Assembly: GCA_016648135.1 (NCBI GenBank)
Contig: JADDOH010011124.1
Span: 124,001 to 188,000 of the forward strand
Direction of reading: 5' to 3'
DNA: 64,000 nt
Source: Agrypnia vestita
Taxonomy: Eukaryota > Arthropoda > Insecta > Trichoptera > Phryganeidae
The notes under the pieces were generated by a model that saw nothing but the letters and a program-made list of their open reading frames with translations, had not been told where the DNA came from and made no database searches. The translations under genes and the position numbers were made by a program. Shown here in pieces: positions 20,341 through 30,189 of this stretch (position 1 is the stretch's first letter; every line of letters starts with the position of its first letter).

Positions 20341-20677
20341 GTGATTGGATTGTGTTGTCGCAATTGCGCGCGAAGGATCCATCCTTCTAATGCGACTTCC
20401 CGTCATCCGAGCAGAATCCAATCAGGAAAATATTCCTCCTGGAATAATATACACGGCGGGAATTGATCGAGTGATATTTCCCGGGAAACGGGGAAACGGG
20501 GAAAAACGAATCCCGCCCTCAGCAAAACGATATTTGAGTAATGTCCATTCCGTGATAAATCGGTCAGATAATAGCAACTCTATGGCTTTCCCGATAGATT
20601 TATCTGAATATGGAAGATCTTTTTTGCGGCGTCGCGCGTTCGGAACACATTTTTGATACGTCGCCGCGGAATGAGGT
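20341..20677. other. GC-richer noncoding island
   Basis: Contains CGGGAAACGGGGAAACGGGG and CCCGCCCTC stretches. The plus-strand frames here show no domain. It ends at the Harbinger-like element. Confidence 0.35.
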
Positions 20678-20914
20678 TAAGCGCTTGTTCAGACACAGCG
20701 GGAACCGTTCAGTTTCAGAATCGCGTTTCAAAACACGCGATTTGTGTCATCTGTTCACACAGCCGCGGTTAATAAGCGATTTGTGCGCGCGAAAATAAAC
20801 GTCAGTTTGACAGTTCTGGTGCCGTTCTTCATCTTTGAATATCAGAGATATATTCGCTCATTACTTTGTTAATGACGGCCGTGTTCCATGGCAAGACACA
20901 TAAATATCATTCTG

Positions 20915-21127
20915 TCAGTTCATTTTTGGTGAATAAATACCTACTTCTCTAAAATACTCTTTTTTCCCACCATTTCCAAATATCTCCACCAACTCCTGCC
21001 AACAACACCAACTTGGTTCTTGGCATATTTGAGTAATCTTCACACTATTACAGGTCTCCACTTCATCAATAAAAAATTCAGTGTCAACAAAGCGATCCAT
21101 AACCGTAGAAAAGAGAATATAATCCAC
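20915..21127 (-). pseudogene. short frame inside Harbinger-like MITE
   Basis: A 70-residue frame with DRFVDTEFFIDEVETCNS and WQELVEIFGNGG. These two blocks loosely resemble the start and middle of a MADF DNA-binding domain (FI..VE..P.IWD and W.E....FG). That fits because PIF/Harbinger elements often carry a MADF/Myb-like second gene. Key tryptophans are missing and the resemblance is weak; it may be noncoding. Confidence 0.3.
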
Positions 21128-21235
21128 GCGTGCTCCTGTTGTGACATGGAACCGTGCGGTGCCCGCAACGCGACTGAACGCTCTCGTAAGGCTCCATAGT
21201 AATAGGATCGTGCGGGCGCCGTGCGGGTCTATTTT

Positions 21236-21270
21236 CTAACCTAACCTAACCTAACCTAACCTAACCTAAC
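21236..21270. repeat. interstitial telomeric array (CTAAC)7
   Basis: Seven perfect tandem CTAAC units, the complement of the insect TTAGG telomere repeat, directly followed by CGCACGGTTGTGTCTGAACG. The array lies inside the Harbinger-like element. Confidence 0.95.
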
Positions 21271-21377
21271 CGCACGGTTGTGTCTGAACGATCACATACA
21301 AACCTAGGTAAATGAGACCCGCACGGATCTCATGCGATTCTGAAACGGCACGGTTCCCGCTGTGTCTGAACAAGCGC

Positions 21378-21630
21378 TAATTCTATTGTGACAACGGAGG
21401 TTTATTTCTGTTCTCAATCAGAAAGCATTTTTTCCGACAAGTAAATACAATTGTTTCTTATTTATTCTTGGGCAACACTGTTGTGACAATTTCAAAGAAA
21501 TGAAAGTAACGTCAAAGATAAAATAAATATTACAAAGCTTCCTTTCGCACTGCGATAATTATTGACTTGAAATAAAATATTAAATTTAATTAATTTTTAA
21601 AAATTCGCAAGACAGCAAAACAAAATGAAT
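21378..21630. other. unassigned stretch
   Basis: No supported feature. Confidence 0.5.
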
Positions 21631-21634
21631 GGAT

Positions 21635-21815
21635 CAATATATTGTAGATGTCTCACAGAGACAAAATTATAGTTTTTATGGTAATGTAGGTGTAGAAGTC
21701 TTTGGGTGTACATAGAGCTTACGACCTGTCGTACGGCTGGCTTAAGTGATCACTTTACACAATGTAACGTTCGCCATTTCCACCCATGATAGAAATACCA
21801 CGTCTACTAAATTTT
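21635..21815 (+). mobile_element. MITE family A copy
   Basis: TATTGTAGATGTCTCACAGA, then ACATAGAGCTTACGACCTGT, GGCTTAAGTGATCACTTTAC and ATTTCCACCCATGATAGAA. It continues into a longer module with GCAACAATCC and CGGCCGGCAACCAAA, shared with the copy at 61815-62110. Confidence 0.8.
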
Positions 21816-21915
21816 TGTTGTATATATTTAAATTATACGGTTTGCCTCGTATATGTATTGCAACAATCCTTAGTGCGGCCGGCAACCAAAACTTTTTCAT
21901 TCCCCTTTGATTTTT

Positions 21916-22066
21916 GGAGTTTTATTTGCAATATTCTTTATATGTGTAATGACATATTATCGCCCTTGAGGTGAGTATTCGCGAAAACGGCGCTATATAA
22001 ATTATCCAAATATTATTTTTATTATTATGTCATTACACATATAAAGAATATTGCTAATAAAACTCC
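21916..22066. repeat. inverted repeat, 41 bp arms
   Basis: Arms at 21916-21956 and 22026-22066 start GGAGTTTTATTTGCAATATT and pair with only a few mismatches around a 69 bp spacer. Probably the inner arms of the family A-associated module. Confidence 0.85.
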
Positions 22067-22118
22067 AAACAAAATTAATGGTATTATTATTTTAATAATT
22101 ATATAAAGCATTTACTTT

Positions 22119-22230
22119 GTGGTTAGACATTATAACAGAGTGATAGTTAACTTAGTAAAAACCACTACCAGATTTAAGGTCTACCGGTTTCGAGACGTAC
22201 CCGTCTCTTCGTCAGGACCAAAAAGACATT
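22119..22230 (-). mobile_element. Penelope-related 3-prime tail
   Basis: On the minus strand the order is GGTC, CTGACGA, A, GAGAC-loop-GTCTC, GAAA, CCGG, TA, GACC, then a tail with TGGTAGTGG and AAGTTAACTA. The tail matches the end of the truncated Penelope-like copy at 47258-47672. See the ncRNA entry for the ribozyme layout. Confidence 0.7.
22172..22217 (-). ncRNA. hammerhead-ribozyme-like motif
   Basis: Minus strand: stem I GGTC with GACC, core CTGACGA, a single extra A, stem II GAGAC with GTCTC (5 perfect pairs, loop GGGTAC), GAAA, palindromic CCGG as a minimal stem III, and a GUA cleavage triplet. This follows hammerhead topology with a stem III that would need dimerisation, as reported for Penelope-like elements. 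The extra base before stem II is non-canonical. Activity is not shown. Confidence 0.6.
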
Positions 22231-22381
22231 ACTATATTCACAACATTATACACCACAACCATTGTATTGTTAAACATTCACCAATATTTATCACATGCGT
22301 GTTAATCTTGTCAGAGACAAGCATGCACTAACTTACCTACAGAACAATCAGGAATCTAACGCGAAGTCTAAAGTGGGTTTT

Positions 22382-22438
22382 ACCAAATCTTTTGTGAAAG
22401 TTTCACGGAAGTTTTTTAACTTTCACAAAAGATTTGGT
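22382..22438. repeat. perfect hairpin, 21 bp arms
   Basis: ACCAAATCTTTTGTGAAAGT at 22382 is mirrored exactly at 22418-22438 with a 15 bp loop. It lies between the Penelope-related tail and the LINE remnant. Confidence 0.9.
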
Positions 22439-22439
22439 G

Positions 22440-23860
22440 ATGGTTTTTAGCCGTCAGGACTACGCAAGGACTATTATCAAACTAAAAGTGACCAATGTGG
22501 AGAGGGTAAAGACATTTAAACATCTCGGTAGTATCCTGGAAGAGAATGTTGACCCTGAAACCGAAGTTAGATCTAGGATATATTCAATAAAATGAAACGC
22601 ATTTTTTGTGACGAAAACCTGAATCCGAAACATCGGCAAATAATGGTCAGATGCTATGTTTGGTCCGTGTTTTTGTACGGAGTTGAATTATGGACCAACA
22701 AAAAAAGTACCATGAGCCGACATGAAGCATTTGAAATGTGGTTTCACCATATAATGTTGATGTGGTCAGCAACAGAGTCAGAACTGAGAGAGGGTAGTTG
22801 ACAAATATCATACCAAAAGGTGTCATACTTGGGTCATGTACTAAGAGGAGAAAAGTACATCTGATCATTAAGGGGGGAAACCTACCTACGAAGCGCGAAA
22901 AAGGCAATTTATGTGATTTTTTTAGGAAAACCTATATGAACCATGGTTTTGGTATCATTACTACATAAAAGTATATACTTTTATATAATATGTTAAATTT
23001 GTTTTATTAAAAATATTCAACGTTGGCGGAAAATTTTTGGGTTCTGTCGACTGTCGAAAAAAAAGGTGCTCTGCGATGACCACTCTCATTTTATTTGTAG
23101 TCATCAGAATAAAAAAAAAACAAAAAGATTATCAAAACTGACACTATAATTTAGTCTTTCACATAAAAGTTTTTGAAAATATCAATTTTTGACAAAATGG
23201 CAGGTTTTCGAATTTGAAATAGCGTTTTTTAGGGGAAAATTCGGGTTTATTATACCGATAGATACTAGATAATTATGTATAGAATAATCACTAGAAATTT
23301 CAAGTTAATCGGTTTAGTTGTTGCCGAGGTATTTAAGTCACCGATTTTGAAAACATGGTTTCGAGTAAAACGTGTTTGAAAATTGAGTAATGAATAAATC
23401 GCGAAATTTTTCAACTTACATATAATCATCGATTCCAGGTCCATAATATAATTCCTCCACCTTGCTTTGAATTCCCTTACCATCGAGCATTATCACAAAC
23501 ATAATCAAAATATGTCTAACGTTTCTATTATGAAAGAGCCCGGCTGGCAGCTACCTGCATGTAGAGCTTTGTTATTTTTTTGAATTTTTGCTTAAAATTT
23601 TTACCAGACATTTTTAAGACCTCAAGCTTTCAGAAAATGCAAAAATTAAAAAATTGTTTCTTCCGAAATATCTAGATAGGTATTTCCCCTTAAGGGCAAG
23701 ATAGAGGAAAAACGGGTATCGGCAGAAAGCAGATCTCACGGCTCGTAATATATGAAATTAGACAGGAATAAGGTCAGTGGAAGAGCAAAGAAAATATGGA
23801 CTGTTGTAGGATCGCATCTAAGATACTATAATTAGAAAGCTTGAATCCTTTTGAAGTGAG
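22440..23860 (+). pseudogene. LINE remnant split by a TTAA element
   Basis: Bases 22490-22590 encode VERVKTFKHLGSILEENVDP in one frame. After a shift, 22592-22800 encode MKRIFCDENLNPKHRQIMVR, CYVWSVFLYGVELWT and HEAFEMWFHHIML. Then SYLGHVLRGEKY follows, and after the 818 bp insertion the frame resumes with GKIEEKRVSAESRSHGS. These are the C-terminal reverse transcriptase motifs YLGS, Y..S.LLYG.E.WT, FEMW and YLGH..R..KY..L..I..GKI.G.R..GR. The same family occurs at 47175-48290. Frame changes show it is dead. Confidence 0.8.
22872..23689. mobile_element. TTAA-flanked inverted-repeat element
   Basis: TTAA at 22868-22871 and 23690-23693 flank a unit whose ends are GGGGGGAAACCTACCTACGA and, inverted, a GGGGAAATACCTATCTAGA sequence. 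Removing the unit and one TTAA restores the LINE reading (codons for LIIKGKIEEKR), which proves insertion and boundaries. The interior contains a TGGTTTCGAGTAAAACGTGT segment and no transposase. TTAA duplication points to piggyBac-type transposition, although ends start with G rather than the usual C run, so the class is tentative. Confidence 0.8.
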
Positions 23861-23869
23861 TACAAATAA

Positions 23870-24325
23870 TATCAAAACTTTTATTTAAGACAAACTATAT
23901 AATTGTATTCGATTACTTATAGACTTTGTTAACTTTGAAACAGTAGCTTAGTGTCTCACAGGATATCGCTACACAGAACGCTTGTATGTACATCTGAGCT
24001 GCGAAAGATAAGCTGTACTAATTATTACTGTAGTGTCTGGAGATTAATCTAAATATTAACTCCAACAGCCGCGCCGTGCGACGGGAATTGTGAACGCTAG
24101 ATTCTAAGCTCTTCCCGCAGAATTCGCAAGAAATCCGCCGCCTCAATTTCAAACTCAAATCATCGAGTGAACACACAAGGGCACCGAAAGTTAACATAAT
24201 AGAGGTTATGAACGCGACAGCAAACTAAGTATCAACATGAATATAAAGCCTCTCGCAAGATTTACAGCCGTTAGTAGTTGAGATTAGTCACTTGAATATA
24301 GCTATGATACCAAAAACAGTATGTA
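23870..24325. other. unassigned stretch
   Basis: 24060-24170 is GC-richer (CGCGCCGTGCGACGGG, CGCAAGAAATCCGCCGCC), perhaps a noncoding island. No gene is seen. Confidence 0.4.
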
Positions 24326-24329
24326 ATAG

Positions 24330-24445
24330 AAAATTAAGATAAATTATAGAAGTCTCACAGAGGCTGAGGTATTTATATGGGAAACCTGTATGAGCTGGCT
24401 TAAGGGGTCATTTTACACAACGCAATTCCATCGCAAGATCACCTA
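24330..24445 (+). mobile_element. MITE family A, degenerate copy
   Basis: TTAAGATAAATTATAGAAGT, CTCACAGAGGCTGAGGT, ATATGGGAAAC and a degraded core (GGGGTCATTTTACACAA). Confidence 0.65.
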
Positions 24446-24462
24446 CAAATAATCAAATTGTT

Positions 24463-24684
24463 GAATCTTCTGTGTATAGTTTTCTGGGATATTCTGGCGT
24501 GTATATGTTACCTCTCTGGCCGACGTTTCAGATCTCATTGCAGGGTCCATTATCAAGGCTGATGTGTGATGGCTGATGTACACATCAGCCCTGATGATGG
24601 ACCCTGCAATGCGATCTGAAACGTCGGCCAGAGAGGGCACATATACACGGCAGAATATCCCAGAAAACTATACACAGAAGATTC
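24463..24684. repeat. Penelope-related foldback, about 105 bp arms
   Basis: Nearly perfect palindrome centred near 24573; arms start GAATCTTCTGTGTATAGTTT. The right arm contains GCC, CTGATGA, then a degraded stem II ending in ATCT, GAAA, CG, TC, GGC, so it has hammerhead order with a decayed stem II. The short minus-strand frame across it is a palindrome artefact. Confidence 0.8.
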
Positions 24685-24689
24685 TGAAC

Positions 24690-25300
24690 GGTCGTGAAAA
24701 CATTTTTAAATTGTTGAATGTTGTATATATGTTCTAAATCAGAAATCTTTCAAATGTTTAAAGAGACTATGCTAGAGACATCTATGGACCTTTCCATGAC
24801 AGTGTACACAGATTTCGCAGCTAGTAATGATTCTTCTATATTTTGAATGTGGAACATTAAGCAATATCCCTTTTAACGTTTTTATGACATTCTACTAAAT
24901 TATTTAACATATACACTAGAATAAGCCTGAAAATTATTGTATGCTAGAAAAAATCACATACTGGCTGTAATTACTATATGGGTTATTAAGTATATTGAAA
25001 CATGGTTAGGAAAGGTTCGTAGATCGTGGAATAAAAGAAAGATTTGTTGTATTGTTGATGTTAATTTCTCCCAGAGTTAAGCTCCGGGAGCAAGTTAAGG
25101 TGTACAGTGAAAGCAGAACTAAAGAAATAAAATGGATGACCAACTGATGATACGATATAACCCGTTGATCCTTTGTTCTTTCCCGTAGGGAAACCTTATC
25201 GCTGATCGATGGACTTTGAATATCTGGTTCGCGACTGGAAGTAGGTATTTAGGTCAGCAAATCCAGAAAATGGAAACAATTGGACCGTGGAAATTGGGTA
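24690..25300. other. unassigned stretch
   Basis: No supported feature. Confidence 0.5.
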
Positions 25301-25620
25301 GTGCAATGTCCTCTGGTTAACATGGTCCCATGTCGGTAAGACTGCTGGCGCTATGCGGACACTACCCCCGCATATGCTAGTTAGTCTATTCATAATTAAT
25401 GTATTGGTCGGAACCGTAATGCTCAATTTGTACCGCCACCGAGAGAAAAGTGTTTGGCTGACGGGCGAACTGGTGCTCTCCGGTTTCCCCTATCGGTGGT
25501 TTCGAGAAGCTGTTTACCGGCTGGCACATACTGGCGTCTCAGCCTCGTTGGAACATCGCTAGAGGCCGACCGGTATCTTCCTCACCACAGGTTGTCGAGT
25601 CATGGGGAATGAATAAGTCA
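25300..25620. other. GC-richer segment, origin unknown
   Basis: Open frames on both strands (25196-25426 minus, 25353-25562 plus) but no recognised domain. Composition unlike the flanks suggests a mobile-element fragment or conserved noncoding DNA. Confidence 0.3.
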
Positions 25621-26460
25621 AATGGCTATTTATTCAACAGAAAGAGGAAGATAAAAAAGTAAAGCGTAAGTGTAAAAGATGACCTGTTAAAAAAGTACCT
25701 TACTTCCGACATAATATTATCACGGAATCGTAACTGTACGAGGCAAATTAAATACTTTAAATTAATTAAAGTTTTATAAATTAACTAATATCACTAGACA
25801 CGAATATAATCAGAGCACTGTTCTTTAATTCACACTATAAGTCACTCCTAAATATTCCACTTGTCATTGATTTACTGATTTGCTTAAATCGTTAAACTCC
25901 GCAATAAGTATCCCACTTCAGCCATTATGTCCATCGCTTGTCTCTGGTCAAAAACTTTTAGAATTATCAACTGATGTCTCCTAATTTCTAGTGATTTCCA
26001 ATATATTGTAAAACGTGTAGTGCTGCACTCTCGTGGCAATATTCTGAAATCAAAAACTGTTTAGGGAAGAATAAGTTGACGTCATGCCTGCATATTATGG
26101 ATATTTTCTGTTACGGTACACTGAGGGTTGAAAATATATCGTGGTAAAGATCGCATGACGTGGCCACACATGAAGTCAGAAGATTATTACCGCAGGTTCA
26201 GCTCGAAGCTTTTGGAAATAATCTGTGTTGGGTTTCGGAAGTTTGTGAATACCCAATACTCGAACACCGAGTGGTTTACTTAATTGAAAAACTTTGACAA
26301 ATCGCCGTATGAGTAAACACGTAGACAGATTTTCCATAAGACTATAAGTCAATAAAGTATCCAAATGAAAGTAAAAAAATAATCACACAGATCGATTCGG
26401 AAAGCTCTCAATGAAATGAAAACAAATATTGAAAAATCTCGGAAAAAACAGATGTCTAAT
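25621..26460. other. unassigned stretch
   Basis: No supported feature. Confidence 0.5.
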
Positions 26461-26468
26461 ACAGACAT

Positions 26469-26712
26469 ATGTGGGGTACAAAAGCAAAGGCAAAAATAAA
26501 AAAATATTTTGAATGTAGTCACCGAGGATTACTAATTTGAAATGTACTGAATTGTAGGTTTTGTTAATCTATACCTATCAGTACCATTTTTTATATAAAT
26601 TTATAGGCTCTGTTCTCTATAAAATCTCGAATTCAGTACACGATAAATTAGTACTCATGATTGATTGCATTTTTTTTTTGATACTGCTGCCTTTGCTTTT
26701 ATACCCCACATA
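26469..26712. mobile_element. MITE family D, best copy
   Basis: Inverted ends TGTGGGGTACAAAAGCAAAG and the complement of TGCCTTTGCTTTTATACCCC. Inside both ends are GTAGTCACCGAGGATTACTA-like and matching complements, then AATGTACTGAAT and ATTCAGTACA. Other copies: 31062-31272, 56770-56995, 60765-60975 and a half copy near 38642-38700. Flanking TA on each side is consistent with a TA duplication. Confidence 0.8.
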
Positions 26713-27085
26713 TTATGGATGTCTCAAGAAAATGAAGCTATTTATGGGGGAAAGGATGTATGGAAGTCTTTGGGGGTTTATTAGGCTTACGAACTATCAT
26801 ATGGCTGGCTTGAGTGATCACTTTACAGAACGTTCTACACATCTTTAAACTTCTTAGAAGTTGTATACGAGTATTGGTACACGTATGATTTTGCTTAAGA
26901 AATCTGCTGTCAAAATTTGTCATCCCTTGAACCGGTATACAGATGACGATCAATGACGGGTGGAAGTGGTGAACATTAACATTGTGTAATGTGATCACTT
27001 AAGTCAACCATATGATAGGAAGTATAAGCCTTTCCCATATAAAAAGTTACGTCTCTGTGAGACATCTGTATTATGATGATCCCTC
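26704..27085. mobile_element. MITE family A, complete copy
   Basis: Left arm 26704-26835 (ATTATGGATGTCTCAAGAAA to GAGTGATCACTTTACAGAAC) and right arm 26955-27080 (inverted, with TGTGATCACTTAAGTCAACC and GTCTCTGTGAGACATC) enclose a unique 115 bp centre. Confidence 0.8.
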
Positions 27086-27099
27086 TGGGAACAGAATTC

Positions 27100-27384
27100 T
27101 TATACAAAAATAAAATACAAAAAAAAATCTGCAGGTACATGAAAAATTTGAACATAGTCAAAATATTATTAAGATGTCTAATTTTTAAATTAAATAATCA
27201 ATAGTAAAATTGTAATCATGTATTTTTATCTAATTGCGTCCCCTGATGAAATATCAAAATATATGATTCTCTATGTAACAATGTTCATAACAAACGTGAA
27301 AATGTTTATCACTAGTATGTTAAGTAGATTAAATAAAAAAATACATTTTCCTCTCGATATTAAATTTGTAAAATGTATTTTTGG
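27100..27384. other. unassigned AT-rich stretch
   Basis: A GAAAAATTTGAACATAGTCA segment at 27139 is the outer module of MITE family A. The rest is unassigned. Confidence 0.4.
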
Positions 27385-27590
27385 ATTAGGTTATGTTTGG
27401 ATTGGTTTGGTAAGGTAAGAGTAGAGTATTTTTGGGTTAGATTAGGTTTGATAAGGTTACTTCAGTAGGTTAGGTTAGAATAATTTAGGTTTGGTTTAAT
27501 TAAGATGGGTTAGGTTAGCTTTGGTTTGATTAGTAGGCTAGGTAAGATTTGTTTTGGTTAGATAAAATTAGGTAGTTTGGGCTTATAACA
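27385..27590 (+). repeat. degenerate TTAGG-like array
   Basis: About 200 bp rich in GGTTAGGTTAG, TTAGGTTTGG and AGGTAAG words on one strand only. It looks like a decayed telomere-type repeat or a related GT-rich minisatellite. Confidence 0.65.
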
Positions 27591-27600
27591 GAATCATGAA

Positions 27601-27646
27601 TCTGAATCATCGAATTGTATAGGCCTATACAATTCGATGATTCAGA
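27601..27646. repeat. perfect 46 bp palindrome
   Basis: TCTGAATCATCGAATTGTAT followed by AGG and then the exact complement, with no spacer. It lies just after the TTAGG-like array. Confidence 0.95.
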
Positions 27647-27649
27647 CGA

Positions 27650-28420
27650 GTTTTTTAAAATATTTAAAATATTAATTCTAAAATCAAAGAATTAATTAAT
27701 TTAAGAAGACTTAATTAATTTCAATAAAAGAACGCAATTACGATTACACAATATTTATTAATTGATTTTTTGATTTTTCCCTCAAAATGTATGCTAAAAT
27801 TTTATGCATTTTATGCAAAAATGTATGCTGAATTAATAATATATTTCTTTTAAATATTTGATTGGAAATTAATTCTATTATTTTCTGAAATCAGGGCACT
27901 CAACTATATCTAGGATACTTGCTATGGACCCCATATTCTATGTATCCCAATGTATCATACGCGATTTACACTTTAATGGTTGACACCTTACCTGCCTTTT
28001 ACAACGGCCCTGTCTTTTAAACGTTAGTAATAACCCTAGAGAAATGTAATATATCGTAATTTACGTCAAAGCATTCCTGCACTGCCGACTCTGGAATGTC
28101 CATTGGCGTAGCGAGAAATTGCCCCTCTCACCCCCCACCCCCTTTTACGCACCCTCAAGACAAAAATTAAATTAAAACAAGTGGATCAAAAAATTTTTTG
28201 AAGACATGCTTTTAATATGGGGTAACAGTTTCACTGCAAGAAGGTGGAGAAATGGCACACGAGTGTGAGATGCTAATTGCAGAAAACACTGCGTTTATCG
28301 CGCATCAACACTCTTTGAACACGTGGCGTAATTATGTTGAATATCCTTTTTGTCCTGAGTTATCCTGAGATATTATAAATCTTAATTCAACATAACCCCA
28401 ATTCATTGAATTCGACATTT
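27650..28420. other. unassigned stretch
   Basis: TGGCGTAGCGAGAAATTGCC at 28103 recurs in altered form at 36382. No gene is seen. Confidence 0.4.
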
Positions 28421-28429
28421 AGTTCCGAC

Positions 28430-29067
28430 TAGAGCCTCCAATCCGAATATTCGAATGTCGAATATATTCGCCTGTTTTTAAGTATTCGTTATTCGAATAC
28501 TTTAAAAAGTATTCGCTCATGTTTATATTATAAGATTATTAATATTTTTCCAAACGAAACAAAGTTTACGAACCCTGAAAGTCATTTGCAAGCCATGAAA
28601 GTCATTTCAGGTATACCGCTATGGGCTATATAAGAAGTCGGGCGTCTTTTTCATTTGCCTTTTTTTAGAGTCATGCTTATCTTTATAGTTTTATTACAAT
28701 AAGCACTTACGTTCAAAACACTTTGTTTTTTCTGCTTTCTATTATTTTTTAGTAAACATTTGAGCCGACAAACAAGAAGTTATATACAAAATAATTTTCA
28801 AAAAACTTGCACGTGGGGTGTGATATATGAAGGAGGTAATATAAACATATCTAAAATTTTGTCAGTTATCGAGATATTTTTTTGGTGTTTTTTTTAAATT
28901 TTTATTTCTTAATTCAACATTATTTTTCAATATATTTTTAGTATTTTTTATAACATAATACACTTATTATTATTCCTTTCTTAAAAATTTTACGAATATC
29001 TTCGAATATATTATCATTAACTATTCGATATTCCAATAGTTGGAATCACGAATATTTGGAGGCTCTA
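28430..29067. mobile_element. hAT-type MITE with 8 bp duplication
   Basis: GTTCCGAC occurs at 28422-28429 and 29068-29075 as a perfect 8 bp target duplication. The inverted ends are TAGAGCCTCCAA and its complement. Subterminal TTCGAATA/TATTCGAA words are repeated on both sides, as expected for hAT transposase binding sites. No transposase frame in the 638 bp, so it is non-autonomous. Confidence 0.93.
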
Positions 29068-29079
29068 GTTCCGACGCCT

Positions 29080-29470
29080 TATGTTATTATATCTTTATGC
29101 ATCTGTGGTTTTTCAGACCCGCTGTGGCTTTAGCCGCACGCATCGAGCGAATTCCACCAATCAGCGCGATGTGGTCAACCAGGTTCTAACCGCTGATTGG
29201 TACATCACTCTTTCGCAGGCAGCCGTAGACATAGCTAGCAATATTTTCTGTACGCAACGCCACATTTGTAAACTGGCGTCAGCAAATCAACACTGTTAAT
29301 TGTGAGTACAATTCACAACCTGCGTTCGCCTACTTACCCTGCCTCGGATAACACATCTCACATCTCACGCATTACACGCGCACTCATACAATATAAGTCA
29401 CGTGCCGACACGAAGGATATGCTTCTGGACGGGCGGACACACCTAACCCGCCAAACATCCATACCATAAC
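29080..29470. other. unassigned stretch
   Basis: No supported feature; one 72-codon plus frame (29081-29299) without a recognised domain. Confidence 0.45.
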
Positions 29471-29474
29471 ATTT

Positions 29475-29990
29475 ATTTTTTATTTTATTTTATTTTACTT
29501 ATTCTAAATTATTTTTTACATAGAAAAGGTAAAGGTAGTTGCTTAACTAGACTAGTCTGTTCTAAAGCAACTACTTGTACTGTTTTAGAAATTTAGTTAA
29601 TAATTAGTGTATAATAAGTGTGTAATAATTATAAAGTGCACCTAACAAATTCACATCACAGAAAAAAAATTAGAGAAGGTATTTGAATTATAATACACAT
29701 AAAAATGATTTACAATAGAATCTAAGCTGTCACATTTGACACATTGCTTTCGTTTTAAGTCTACCTACATTTAGTAACCACTTTGTTAACTTCTGTTTAA
29801 ATGAATGTTTCACTTTTAACCCTTTAATGTCCGATGGCAATATATTGTACATTCTTGGAGCACAGAACATGAAAAAGCGTTGGTCAAATTTTGTGTTCAT
29901 TTTCGGCACTAAAACATTTCCCGATGTTGTGCTTCTAGTATTTCTAGATTCAGGTAGTATAAATGATGAATGATGAAGTGTTTTTTAAAA
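29475..29990 (-). pseudogene. LINE 3-prime end, minus strand
   Basis: From about 29985 to the stop at 29730-29732 the minus strand encodes LHHSSFILPESRNTRSTTSG, NVLVPKMNTKFDQRFFM, FCAPRMYNILPSDIKGLK and a FKQKLTKWLLN stretch. This is the typical end of jockey/CR1-like LINE proteins: H....P..RT, then APR.YN.LP..IK, then FK..L..WL. The last 85 codons contain no stop. The UTR continues to a taaaataaaa-type tail at 29475-29505. Upstream sequence is too decayed to follow. Confidence 0.7.
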
Positions 29991-30189
29991 AATAATTTCA
30001 GCATCGAACTGGTATATAGCTGTCTTATATCAAGCACTTGAAAATCTCTAAATAAGTCTTCGGAATTATATCTAAACGGTTTCTTATTTATTACCCGTAT
30101 AACTCATTTCTGAGACTTTATTAAAGGGTCTAATATAGTTACATTCATTCGTAAGTATAATGAACCATTTTATTATAAGCATACTAACA

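Larger units (their letters stand above)
20681..21377. mobile_element. Harbinger-like MITE with 3 bp TAA duplication
   Basis: Terminal inverted repeats begin GCGCTTGTTCAGACACAGCG; the first 27 bp are perfect and similarity extends to about 47 bp (TTTCAGAATCGC). TAA flanks both sides at 20678-20680 and 21378-21380. A 3 bp TWA duplication is the hallmark of PIF/Harbinger elements. Internal GTGTCTGAAC and CCGCACGG motifs recur in both orientations near the right end. Length 697 bp. Confidence 0.8.
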
